Positions 35,477-42,981 of a stretch of DNA of 64,000 nt are shown in pieces. The stretch's first letter is position 1, and each line of letters opens with the position of its first letter. The notes beneath the pieces are model-generated. The model searched no databases. It saw nothing but the letters and a program-made list of their open reading frames with translations, and was not told the DNA's origin. Source of the stretch: Synergistota bacterium (GTDB lineage Bacteria > Synergistota > GBS-1); contig JANXBX010000002.1 of assembly GCA_025060595.1 (NCBI GenBank), positions 144,310 to 208,309 of the forward strand. Direction: 5' to 3'. The position numbers and the translations under genes are program-made.

Positions 35477-36430
35477 TCCTTCAGCCCTACGAAGCCTATC
35501 CATTATGGCCCTCCCAAGCCCCTCTTCAGGAAGAGCTTCAGCATAGATAACATCAAGGTTAGCGCTATCAAGCCTGTGTAAACAGCTAAACAGGTTACAA
35601 GCCGCTTCCCTTAAGTCCCCAGAGGGCGAAAGAACTTGAACGATAACAAAACCCTCCCTCTGAGCGGGGCCATTGAAAGCCAAAAGACCTGCCCTTACAC
35701 CCTGAGGAGGCTTGAAATTCTTGCTCTCGATCACTCTCAAAGGGGTCCTTGGAGAATAGTGACGCGGAAGCTGCCCAGGAGAACGGGGTTTCTCACTTTT
35801 CTGCAAGATCTTAACCTTTCCAATTATACTTTCTATCTCTTCTAAAGGGAGGCCACCAGGCCTTAAGAGCGTTGGCTCCCCTGTTAAATCTATTATCGTA
35901 GATTCAACACCTATAGGGCACTTACCTCCATCTAAAAGCAAATCTATTCTACCCATAAGCTGACTTAACACATGCTCCGGCTCAGTAGGGCTTAAGTGTC
36001 CGAAACGGTTTGCGCTTGGAGCCGCTATAGGGGTTCCAGACGCCCTTATTAAACTTAGGGCCACAGGGTGAGATGGCATCCTTACCGCAACCGTATCTAA
36101 GCCAGCTGTAACTATATCTGGAACTATCTCTCTCTTTAAAAGCACTATAGTTAAGGGGCCGGGCCAGAACCTTTCTATTAGGGCCTTAGCCCTTTCATCT
36201 ACATAGAGGCACAACTTCTCAAGCTCATCGATATCAGCTATATGAACTATTAAAGGATCAAAAAACGGTCTTTCCTTGGCCTCGAATATTTTAACTACTG
36301 CCTTTGGGTTTAATGCATCGGCCCCAAGGCCATAAACGGTCTCTGTAGGAAAGGCCACAAGCCCCCCTTTTTTGATCACCTCAGCAGCTTTATTAACTCC
36401 CTCGCTCGTTGCCCTAACTACCTCCGTCAT
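35468..36430 (-). CDS. sua5: Threonylcarbamoyl-AMP synthase (Sua5/TsaC type)
   Basis: This 320-residue enzyme makes threonylcarbamoyl-AMP for the t6A modification of ANN-reading tRNAs. The YrdC domain (about residues 8-200) has KGGLVAFPTETVYGLGADA, the KxR region KERPFFDPLIVH, PSANRFGHLSPT and GVESTIIDLT. The C-terminal Sua5 domain follows (from about 225, SPGQLPRHYSPRTPL). It overlaps purC by 4 bases and ends within a bidirectional terminator. Confidence 0.95.
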   Translation of the reverse strand: MTEVVRATSEGVNKAAEVIKKGGLVAFPTETVYGLGADALNPKAVVKIFEAKERPFFDPLIVHIADIDELEKLCLYVDERAKALIERFWPGPLTIVLLKREIVPDIVTAGLDTVAVRMPSHPVALSLIRASGTPIAAPSANRFGHLSPTEPEHVLSQLMGRIDLLLDGGKCPIGVESTIIDLTGEPTLLRPGGLPLEEIESIIGKVKILQKSEKPRSPGQLPRHYSPRTPLRVIESKNFKPPQGVRAGLLAFNGPAQREGFVIVQVLSPSGDLREAACNLFSCLHRLDSANLDVIYAEALPEEGLGRAIMDRLRRAEGLK

Positions 36431-37452
36431 AGCCCCAAAAGCCCCTTAAGCTCGGTTAGTATATCCCTTAAGGAAGGAACCTTAAACCACTCCCTTCCGG
36501 TTATCTCATTTGCGTAAGCCATATAGATCCCTGAAATAAGAGAAGCCAACTCAGGGGGAAGCTTGGGCGGCTTAGAAGTCACAAGGCTCTTCCAATTAAC
36601 TCTATCCCTCTTCTTAGCAGCCTCTACATCCTTATACCAATCGGTCTTACGATAATAAACTCTCGCTATCTCTTTACTCACAGGTAACCCCTCGTAACTA
36701 AACCTACACTCATCAAGCGTTCCAAGAGCGTCAACTAATATTATATCCCTTCCCTCATCAAAACCATACTCCACCTTACCATCCTCGTTAAACAATCCCA
36801 GCCTTTTAGCCTCTTTCGTTATAAGCTCGTTTATAAGAAGAGTAACCTCCCTTATCCTCTCCACTTCCCCATCGCTTAGGAAACAGATCTCCTTAGCCTC
36901 ATCCCAACTTAAATATCTATCCGTGGCCTCAAGTTTAGTTGATACATCAAGTATAGGTTTATCAAGTATAGTTCCAGGCTTAGGCATCTCGCGCAGCCCT
37001 ATGTCCTCAAGCCTAAGGCTTCCCTCTCTTAGCCTTTTAAAAACGGAAGAGCCCTCTGGAAGGGAGTTTCTATATATCACTTCTAATGGAATTAGGAAGT
37101 TTCCTCTCTCATCCTTATACACCGAGTAATCGTATCTACCCCCCTCTAATCGAGGCTTTACAACCCTCAAAAGCTTAAACTCAAGGGTATTCTGAGGGGA
37201 TTTAAGCTCCTTAAGCCTTTTAAGCCTTCCATCCTCAACAATGCCTAAGTAGTGACTCCTCACTCCCATTTCCTCAAGCTTTTCAAAGAAAAAGGCAGTA
37301 ACTATACAAATAGATGCTCCTTTACCCCTTATATGATCCGGCATCTCTCCCCAATCAAAAACCGAATATCTATCTGAAAAGACAAACCTTCCTATACCAG
37401 GCTCATCTACCCTGGCTTCCCTCAAGACAATTAAATCCTTAACGCTTCCCAA
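36427..37452 (-). CDS. purC: Phosphoribosylaminoimidazole-succinocarboxamide synthase
   Basis: This 341-residue enzyme of purine synthesis joins aspartate to CAIR. It shows FVFSDRYSVFDWGEMPDHIRGKG, a variant of the nucleotide-binding opening, EVIYRNSLPEGSS and the late LVDALGTLDECRF. It is longer than the usual 230-300 residues and resembles the extended archaeal/thermophile forms. The TTG start follows AGGGAGGTAGAGG. No other purine genes are near; it lies between the sensor gene and sua5. Confidence 0.9.
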   Translation of the reverse strand: MGSVKDLIVLREARVDEPGIGRFVFSDRYSVFDWGEMPDHIRGKGASICIVTAFFFEKLEEMGVRSHYLGIVEDGRLKRLKELKSPQNTLEFKLLRVVKPRLEGGRYDYSVYKDERGNFLIPLEVIYRNSLPEGSSVFKRLREGSLRLEDIGLREMPKPGTILDKPILDVSTKLEATDRYLSWDEAKEICFLSDGEVERIREVTLLINELITKEAKRLGLFNEDGKVEYGFDEGRDIILVDALGTLDECRFSYEGLPVSKEIARVYYRKTDWYKDVEAAKKRDRVNWKSLVTSKPPKLPPELASLISGIYMAYANEITGREWFKVPSLRDILTELKGLLGL

Positions 37453-37485
37453 TTACCTCTACCTCCCTTAAGGAAATAACTAAAA

Positions 37486-39210
37486 TCAACCCTCATTTCC
37501 CTCTTCATCTAAGAAAGGATATATAGGTAGCTCAATCTCAACACATGTCTCCTCCCCCGGTCTCTCTAAAAGCCTGAGCTTCATTCCTCCTTTAAGAGCA
37601 AAACTGCTTAAAATGAAAAACTCCGGATCCCTTTCCCCAAAGAGCTTAAAGATGCCTTGAGCGTAAAGCTTCAATGATACCATAGTTTTTTCCTTAAGAT
37701 ACCTAGTCTCTATTATGGGCTTTCCTTTACCATCCATAACTTTAAGAAGAAGGGCTAAAATGACCCCCTTAAGATAAAGAGGGTTTATCCAAGGAGAAGG
37801 TAGAAAATCTTCAAGGCGAAGCTCAAGCTCTTCGAAAGAAAGCTTATCTTTAAGATCAAGAAGAAGCTTGTTTAAGCTAACTCTGCCAAAGCTATCCCTT
37901 TCAGAGAGTATAACCTCTTTAATCCTTTCAGAGTCTTTACCCTCCTTTAAAAACCTTCCTGAAAGGAAGTATACCAAATTATCCTCGATCGCCTTAAAGA
38001 TAGCCTCCTCCTTGGTCTTATCCTCTCCGAAGAGAAGAAAGCCCCCTCTTCTAAGAGGAGCCACCCTGAGAAGAAAAACCCTCTCCCCAACCCTAAGAGT
38101 ACCCTCACCCTTCTTAACTAGTCGCTTAATCTCCTCCTTATCAAGGCCCTCAGGAGGAATATGCTCCCCCTTGATAGAAACTACATCAAGAGTCCTATCA
38201 AGCTCTATAATCACACCAGGGAAAAGCTCCCTTAACTCCTCCAAAGGATCCCTATCCCTTGATTCCTCAAGCTCAACAGGCTTAACCTCTTCCTTAAGCT
38301 CAACAATCTCTGGAAAGGATACGCTTTCCCTCTCCCTTCTTCTATGGAAGATCAAAACCACCGCAGTTATGATAGCCGTAACGAGAGTAAGGGATGTTTT
38401 AAGAAAAAGGGAAAAGGGTCTTAACTCCCTCCCCAACGAGGAAAGCGGAGCGTAAAGGAAAAAATGCCAATCCAATGTTACACCTAGGGGGACATGACTG
38501 TAAACCGAAATATACTCAATTCCGTCAAGCTTCGTACTTTTCACCTTTTCCATAGCTTCTTCCAGTAAAACCTTAGCTACTTTCTCATCTCCGAGAATCA
38601 CATTGCCATCGCTATCCACCAAAAGAGGATTCCAAGGAACCTTAAGGGCCTTAAGATACCTACTTAATGCATCTATTAAAACCTGATAATTATATACATA
38701 AAAGAAGGCCCCCCTAAAGCCTTTGCCCTCATCAAAGACAGGAGCGAAAATTCCTATTCCCTTATCCCCTCTAGATGTAGTTATGGTCTCCCCTATAAAC
38801 CCTATCCTAGCAGCCTTAACCGTTTTGAAGGATCTCCAAGAGCTTATATCTTTACCCTCAAGGGCATCATCTTTAGGGTAGGTCATCAATACCTTCCCAT
38901 TTCTATCTACGAAACCAGACAGGTAAACAAAGGGCTCATAAGCCCTGTAAAAGATAAGGAGCCAGTCTCTTAAAGAATTGTCCTCCAAAGCGGGCAATTG
39001 AATATAGTTAAGGGAGTGGAGCATGACCGTAAGGGATTGAATCCTGCTTCTAAAGAGAAAGGTTACGGTATCTACTAAAACCGATGCACCTAAAATCTCT
39101 CTTTCCCTTAAATCTCTTTCAAGCTTATTAATATAAAAGAAGCTTAAAATGGTAATGGAAATCAAAAGAGTTAGAGAAAAAATCCTAATCTTAAGCCCCA
39201 TTTGAGACAA
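37486..39210 (-). CDS. Membrane Cache sensor with degenerate histidine-kinase-like cytoplasmic module
   Basis: This protein of about 574 residues has TM1 (about residues 8-25), a large extracytoplasmic Cache-type sensor (about 30-260, SGFVDRNGKVLMTYPKDDALEGKDISSW), TM2 (about 270-290), a charged linker and a PAS-like stretch. The C-terminal 150 residues end in SFALKGGMKLRLLERPGEETCVEIELPI, resembling the tail of a HATPase domain. I find no phospho-accepting His box and no N-box Asn, so kinase activity is unlikely. TTG 39210 (6 bases after AAGGAGGG) is preferred over ATG 39216, which abuts that site. It overlaps the sigma gene upstream, implying a joint function. Confidence 0.7.
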   Translation of the reverse strand: MSQMGLKIRIFSLTLLISITILSFFYINKLERDLREREILGASVLVDTVTFLFRSRIQSLTVMLHSLNYIQLPALEDNSLRDWLLIFYRAYEPFVYLSGFVDRNGKVLMTYPKDDALEGKDISSWRSFKTVKAARIGFIGETITTSRGDKGIGIFAPVFDEGKGFRGAFFYVYNYQVLIDALSRYLKALKVPWNPLLVDSDGNVILGDEKVAKVLLEEAMEKVKSTKLDGIEYISVYSHVPLGVTLDWHFFLYAPLSSLGRELRPFSLFLKTSLTLVTAIITAVVLIFHRRRERESVSFPEIVELKEEVKPVELEESRDRDPLEELRELFPGVIIELDRTLDVVSIKGEHIPPEGLDKEEIKRLVKKGEGTLRVGERVFLLRVAPLRRGGFLLFGEDKTKEEAIFKAIEDNLVYFLSGRFLKEGKDSERIKEVILSERDSFGRVSLNKLLLDLKDKLSFEELELRLEDFLPSPWINPLYLKGVILALLLKVMDGKGKPIIETRYLKEKTMVSLKLYAQGIFKLFGERDPEFFILSSFALKGGMKLRLLERPGEETCVEIELPIYPFLDEEGNEG

Positions 39211-39727
39211 CCTCATCCCTCCTTAAGCTAAAGTTACTAGAGAATTCCCTCTTAAGCTTATCCACTATCCTTCTTCTCCTTAAGTTCACCCAGCTTCTTG
39301 ATTTATTAAGCCTTTCCGATATTTGCTTGTCATTATAACCCCAAAGGTAGTAAAGTTCAAGGAGGCTTTTATCCTCACTCGAGACAGGAAGATCCACATC
39401 CTCCACCAGGGAGCTTTCCTCGAAAGACAAATCATCGTTTAGGATTACCCCTTTATTCCAGTTAAGCTCCCTAAGCCAATAGCTCTTTAGATGCATCTCA
39501 AGGCTCCCCTTAACATAGCCTTCAAGGCGAACGGTCCCTTTCCTATATCTATAAACTAGCCCTATAAGTATAAGATAGCCCTCTTGTCTTAAGTCCTCAT
39601 AGCTTCCCCCTTTAAGAGAATACCTTCTAGCTAGAGATTCAACAAGGGGACGAAACCTTTCCACGATCTCAACTAAAAAGGAGGTCTGCCCGCTTTGAAC
39701 CGCTAAAACCAATTCCTCTAAGGACAA
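39191..39727 (-). CDS. Small sigma-70-family factor (region 2 and region 4)
   Basis: This 178-residue protein carries sigma region 2 (about residues 15-90: FRPLVESLARRYSLKGGSYEDLRQEGYLILIGLVYRY) and a region 4-type helix-turn-helix (about 120-165: ELYYLWGYNDKQISERLNKSRSWVNLRRRRIVDKL). It has no region 1 or 3, like ECF or YvrI/SigI-type factors. The TTG start 39727 has AGGAGTGG 8 bases upstream. A perfect 28-bp palindrome lies 15 bases before the start. Its end overlaps the membrane sensor gene, the likely regulator of its activity. Confidence 0.82.
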   Translation of the reverse strand: MSLEELVLAVQSGQTSFLVEIVERFRPLVESLARRYSLKGGSYEDLRQEGYLILIGLVYRYRKGTVRLEGYVKGSLEMHLKSYWLRELNWNKGVILNDDLSFEESSLVEDVDLPVSSEDKSLLELYYLWGYNDKQISERLNKSRSWVNLRRRRIVDKLKREFSSNFSLRRDEVVSNGA

Positions 39728-39742
39728 GAGAAAACCACTCCT

Positions 39743-39770
39743 TTCTATAGTAAAAATTTTTACTATAGAA
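39743..39770. promoter_or_regulatory. Perfect 28-bp palindrome upstream of the sigma gene (operator candidate)
   Basis: Fourteen bases (TTCTATAGTAAAAA) are followed immediately by their exact reverse complement with no spacer. It lies between DUF3084 and the sigma gene, ends 15 bases before the sigma start, and contains TATAGT/TACTAT sequences that could double as a -10 element. A terminator is less likely because the stem has only two G-C pairs and no loop. Confidence 0.65.
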
Positions 39771-39791
39771 TATTTTAGGAGCGGTTTCCTC

Positions 39792-40805
39792 TCAACCCTC
39801 AGAAATCCTAAAATAAACCTCTAAGGGGCCGATCGTGTAAATATCCTTCTTAGATATCACCTCTAAACGCACCTTTTTTCCTATTTCCTTTATCTTACCG
39901 ATAGTATCGTAAAACTCCGCCGCAGTTATAACGCCCACCCTATGATAGAGGGGCTCAGGCAACACCCCCTTACCTAAGGCTATCTCTTTAACCTTGCTTA
40001 GGACCATCGTAACCTTATACTCAAGCTGATCCTCGGTCAAAGATCCATCGATCTCCTCGGAATATATCTCTTCGTTCCTCTTAAAGATAAGCTTGTTAGG
40101 ATAGATCTCTATATTGACGGGAACCCACTCTCCCACAACCACGTTAGCCCCAGCGATAAACCTTACTACCGCTTCTTCCCTGATCTCCTTCAGCTGAGAG
40201 ATCGCTTTGCCGACCTCATCAGGATGAACCAATATCGCTCTCATATCGGCAAGGGGCGGCTCCGCCCCTCTCTCCCTAACTATGGGATCTGCCTCCTCTA
40301 GAGCCTTCCCAAGCTCTCGCTCAAGATAGGTTTCGTCATTTTTAACCTTTATCACCTTTTGATAAACGAGCTCGCCCGCTCTATATATTATCGTTCTACC
40401 CCTTATAGCCGATATGCTCAGATTCAGCCTCCTTGCTATCTCTCGAAGCTCCTCTATCCTGCTTTCGAGCTCTCTCACCCTCTGTGTCTTTTCCTCAAGC
40501 TCTTTGCTCTTTTCCTTCAACAGATCGGTTAAGGCCTTTATCTCCTGTTGAAGGCTCCTCATGCCTAAAAGCGCCCTGTAAACGGAAGGCACGGTAAAGG
40601 ACAGGACCATCATGGTAACAAGCGCAACCGTCAATCCAGTGAATATCGTTATTAAGCTTGTGGTATGCCGTGGCCTTAAACCCCAAATGGTTAACTTCTT
40701 CTTGCTCAGCTTCCATCCAACCTTATCCCCCACGAAGGCTATAAAAGCGCTTAATCCTATTATTATCAAGAAGAGCGGCCAATTAAGTTCCTTAAAGAAA
40801 ACCAT
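39792..40805 (-). CDS. DUF3084 family membrane-anchored coiled-coil protein
   Basis: This 337-residue protein begins with two membrane helices (LFLIIIGLSAFIAFVGD and TSLITIFTGLTVALVTMMVLSFTV) separated by the conserved KLTIWGLRPRHTT. A coiled coil follows (about residues 85-130, EIKALTDLLKEKSKELEEKTQ), then a mixed C-terminal domain. This is the DUF3084 architecture, of unknown function. ATG 40805 follows AGGAGGGATGGG. A parS-like site lies 18 bases upstream of its start. Bactofilin and the ParAB genes are upstream on the same strand, suggesting cell-envelope or chromosome-positioning work (inference). Confidence 0.85.
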   Translation of the reverse strand: MVFFKELNWPLFLIIIGLSAFIAFVGDKVGWKLSKKKLTIWGLRPRHTTSLITIFTGLTVALVTMMVLSFTVPSVYRALLGMRSLQQEIKALTDLLKEKSKELEEKTQRVRELESRIEELREIARRLNLSISAIRGRTIIYRAGELVYQKVIKVKNDETYLERELGKALEEADPIVRERGAEPPLADMRAILVHPDEVGKAISQLKEIREEAVVRFIAGANVVVGEWVPVNIEIYPNKLIFKRNEEIYSEEIDGSLTEDQLEYKVTMVLSKVKEIALGKGVLPEPLYHRVGVITAAEFYDTIGKIKEIGKKVRLEVISKKDIYTIGPLEVYFRISEG

Positions 40806-40823
40806 CCCATCCCTCCTAGGGAG

Positions 40824-40839
40824 TGTTCCACGTGGAACA
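40824..40839. promoter_or_regulatory. parS centromere-like site
   Basis: TGTTCCACGTGGAACA is a perfect 16-bp palindrome that matches the ParB-binding parS consensus TGTTTCACGTGAAACA except for one symmetric pair. It is in the gap between bactofilin and DUF3084, about 7 kb from oriC and 0.5 kb from the end of parB. Confidence 0.85.
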
Positions 40840-40856
40840 CATCATAACCCCATAAC

Positions 40857-41297
40857 CTACTTAGGTTCGGGATTCTCTCCCTTCTTACCTTCCCCCTTTT
40901 TAACAACCTCGTAAGAGAACTCCTCTTTACCAGATTGAGGAAGAACCATCTCGCTTCTCCCTATAAATATCGCCCCATCGGCTATAACCAAATTGGGTGT
41001 CTTTATATCACCTATTAACCGTCCCGTAGCGACAAGCTCGAGTCTCTCCCTTGCCTCCACATTCCCCTCTACCTTACCTGCTATCAGGATGTTCTTGGCA
41101 ACGAGAGTTGCTTTTACGGTTCCCTTTTCTCCAATCACGACATCCCCTTCAGCGAATATCTCCCCCTCAAAGAAGCCATCTATCCTTACCGTACCATCTG
41201 CCCTCATGGTCCCCCTTATCTCCGTCCCACCCCCTACAAGGGTCTCGGACTTTTCCTTTTCGGCAAGCTTAACCTCTGACCGCCCAAAAACCATCAT
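40857..41297 (-). CDS. Bactofilin family polymer-forming cytoskeletal protein
   Basis: The protein has about 146 residues. The central domain (about residues 20-115) is a run of beta-helix turns with regular hydrophobic spacing (TEIRGTMRADGTVRIDGFFEGEIFAEG, KGTVKATLVAKNILIAGKVEGNVEA), as in bactofilins. Short disordered tails flank it, the C-terminal one rich in Lys/Glu/Gly. Bactofilins polymerise without nucleotide and scaffold envelope or chromosome-segregation proteins. ATG 41297 sits behind AGGAGGTG. It lies directly downstream of parAB, a known bactofilin context in some bacteria. Confidence 0.9.
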   Translation of the reverse strand: MMVFGRSEVKLAEKEKSETLVGGGTEIRGTMRADGTVRIDGFFEGEIFAEGDVVIGEKGTVKATLVAKNILIAGKVEGNVEARERLELVATGRLIGDIKTPNLVIADGAIFIGRSEMVLPQSGKEEFSYEVVKKGEGKKGENPEPK

Positions 41298-41358
41298 GCC
41301 CACCTCCTAACACACTAAAAACTCAGCATATAAAAAATTTTGCTGCCAAATTTTAGGC

Positions 41359-42204
41359 TTATTGCCCAGGCAATTTAGAATCTTGAGATAAGAGTCTCTC
41401 TAACTTCTGAAGAAAATCTTCCATCTCCGATTCGCTGTCAAACAATAGCTCAACGCTATTCTTAACGCCTCTTTTAACTCTCACTTTCGCATTATAGGTC
41501 TCCAAAAACCTTCTCTCTATTTCTCTATCCCTTTCTATCCCCTTTACCCTTCTTGAAACCTCCCTTTCCACTTCTCTAACGGTTAAAGAACGATTAACTA
41601 CCTCTAAGGCAAGTCTTTTCTGCTCCTCAGGATCATTTAAGGATAATAAGGCTCTAGCATGTCCCATGGTTAACCTTCCCTCAGAAACCATATTCTGTAG
41701 CTCTTCAGGAAGCCTTAAGAGCCTTAATAAATTTGCCACAGTAGATCTATCTTTTCCTATTTTATCCGCCACTTCCTCTTGAGTTAAACCAAATCTCTCC
41801 ATCAAAAGCTTTAAAGCGTTTGCAGCCTCGATAGGGTTTAAGTCTTCCCTCTGAAGGTTTTCTATCAAGGCATACTCCATGCTTTCCTCATCGGAAATAT
41901 CCTTAACTATAGCAGGTATCTTCTGAAAACCAGCCCTTTGGGCAGCCCTATAACGTCTTTCTCCTGCCACTATCTCATATCCCCTATCAACCTTACGAAC
42001 GATTATTGGTTGAAGAAGGCCATGCTGTTTTATAGAGTTAGCGAGCTCCTCAAGCGACTCTTCCGCTAAAATCTTCCTAGGCTGATAAGGATTAGGAACT
42101 ATCTCCTCTATCGGAATTTCAATAAGCCTTTCCTTCTCGGGACCGGTTGGAATAAGAGCACCTAACCCTTTGCCTAGCCCTCCCCTTGTGGGCTTAAGAG
42201 GCAT
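41359..42204 (-). CDS. parB: Chromosome-partitioning protein ParB (Spo0J)
   Basis: This 281-residue CTP-dependent clamp loads at parS sites. It begins RGGLGKGLGALIP (ParA-interacting N-terminus). The CTPase domain carries NPYQPRKILAEESLEELANSIKQHGLLQPIIV and GERRYRAAQRAG. The helix-turn-helix has QEEVADKIGKDRSTVANLLRLLRLP and GRLTMGHARALL. The recognition-region residues R, L and G (GKDR, ANLL, TMGH) are of the ParB rather than the Noc type. It follows parA by 3 bases. Both parS sites in the window are close. Confidence 0.95.
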   Translation of the reverse strand: MPLKPTRGGLGKGLGALIPTGPEKERLIEIPIEEIVPNPYQPRKILAEESLEELANSIKQHGLLQPIIVRKVDRGYEIVAGERRYRAAQRAGFQKIPAIVKDISDEESMEYALIENLQREDLNPIEAANALKLLMERFGLTQEEVADKIGKDRSTVANLLRLLRLPEELQNMVSEGRLTMGHARALLSLNDPEEQKRLALEVVNRSLTVREVEREVSRRVKGIERDREIERRFLETYNAKVRVKRGVKNSVELLFDSESEMEDFLQKLERLLSQDSKLPGQ

Positions 42205-42207
42205 CCT

Positions 42208-42981
42208 TTATCCTCTCCTTCCCCTTACAAACTCCTTCGCAAGCGAAATATAGGCTTGTGCCCCATTAGATTGAGGAGCATAGTATATTACAGGCTTTCC
42301 ATAACTTGGAGCCTCGCTAACCCTCACGCTTCTGGGTATGATAGATTTGTATACCTTATCCTTAAAATAATTTCTCACTTCATCCGCAACCTGCTGAGCA
42401 AGTTTCGTTCTCGAGTCAAACATCGTTAGAAGAACCCCATAAATCTCTAACTTAGGATTGAGATACTCCTTTACCAAATCTATAGTCTTTAAAAGCTGAC
42501 CCAATCCTTCAAGGGCATAATATTCACATTGAATAGGTATAACAACCCCATCAGCAGCCGTTAAAGCGTTTATAGTTAAAAGCCCCAGAGAAGGAGGACA
42601 ATCCATAAATATATAATCATACCTATCTACTAGTCCCTCCAAACCTCTCTTTAGACGCGTTTCACGTGAAACAGCGTTAACTAACTCTATCTCGGCTCCC
42701 GCCAAATCTATGTTGGAAGGGATAAGATCGAGGTTTTTATATACCCCCTTAATTATAGCCTCTTCCGCCTTAATCCTTCCCAGAAGGACATCATACAAGC
42801 TATTTTTAATCTCCTCCTTCTCTATACCCAATCCACTTGTAGCGTTTCCCTGAGGATCCACATCTACAAGAAGCACCTTCTTCCCTAAGGAAGCGATCGC
42901 CGAAGATAGATTCACTGCAGTAGTGCTCTTTCCAACACCACCCTTTTGATTAGCGAGAGCCACTACCCTGCCACTCTTCAT
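42208..42981 (-). CDS. parA: Chromosome-partitioning ATPase ParA (Soj)
   Basis: This ATPase of about 257 residues has the deviant Walker A NQKGGVGKSTTAVNL (about residues 11-18) and DVDPQGNATSGLG. Further family motifs are FMDCPPSLGLLTINAL and PIQCEYYALEGLGQLL. The length is typical of the chromosomal type. ATG 42981 gives the normal family start; GTG 42990 is an in-frame alternative. It overlaps the upstream noc-like gene by about 30 bases. A second parS site lies inside this coding sequence (42658-42673). Confidence 0.96.
   Translation of the reverse strand: MKSGRVVALANQKGGVGKSTTAVNLSSAIASLGKKVLLVDVDPQGNATSGLGIEKEEIKNSLYDVLLGRIKAEEAIIKGVYKNLDLIPSNIDLAGAEIELVNAVSRETRLKRGLEGLVDRYDYIFMDCPPSLGLLTINALTAADGVVIPIQCEYYALEGLGQLLKTIDLVKEYLNPKLEIYGVLLTMFDSRTKLAQQVADEVRNYFKDKVYKSIIPRSVRVSEAPSYGKPVIYYAPQSNGAQAYISLAKEFVRGRRG
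42658..42673. promoter_or_regulatory. parS site within parA
   Basis: CGTTTCACGTGAAACA matches the parS consensus TGTTTCACGTGAAACA at 15 of 16 positions, and it is embedded in the parA coding sequence. Intragenic parS sites near oriC are normal for chromosomal ParABS. Confidence 0.88.

Noticed and set aside
38041-38066. Local repeat CCTCTTCTAAGAGGAG as a terminator
   Set aside because: Short self-complementary stretch inside the coding sequence of the sensor protein without a T-tract.
37868-38455. A 195-codon open frame on the plus strand, Ser/Leu-rich
   Set aside because: It is antisense to the Cache sensor gene and has the low-complexity Ser/Leu composition produced by reading Glu/Arg/Lys-rich genes backwards. 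No ribosome-binding site or family match.
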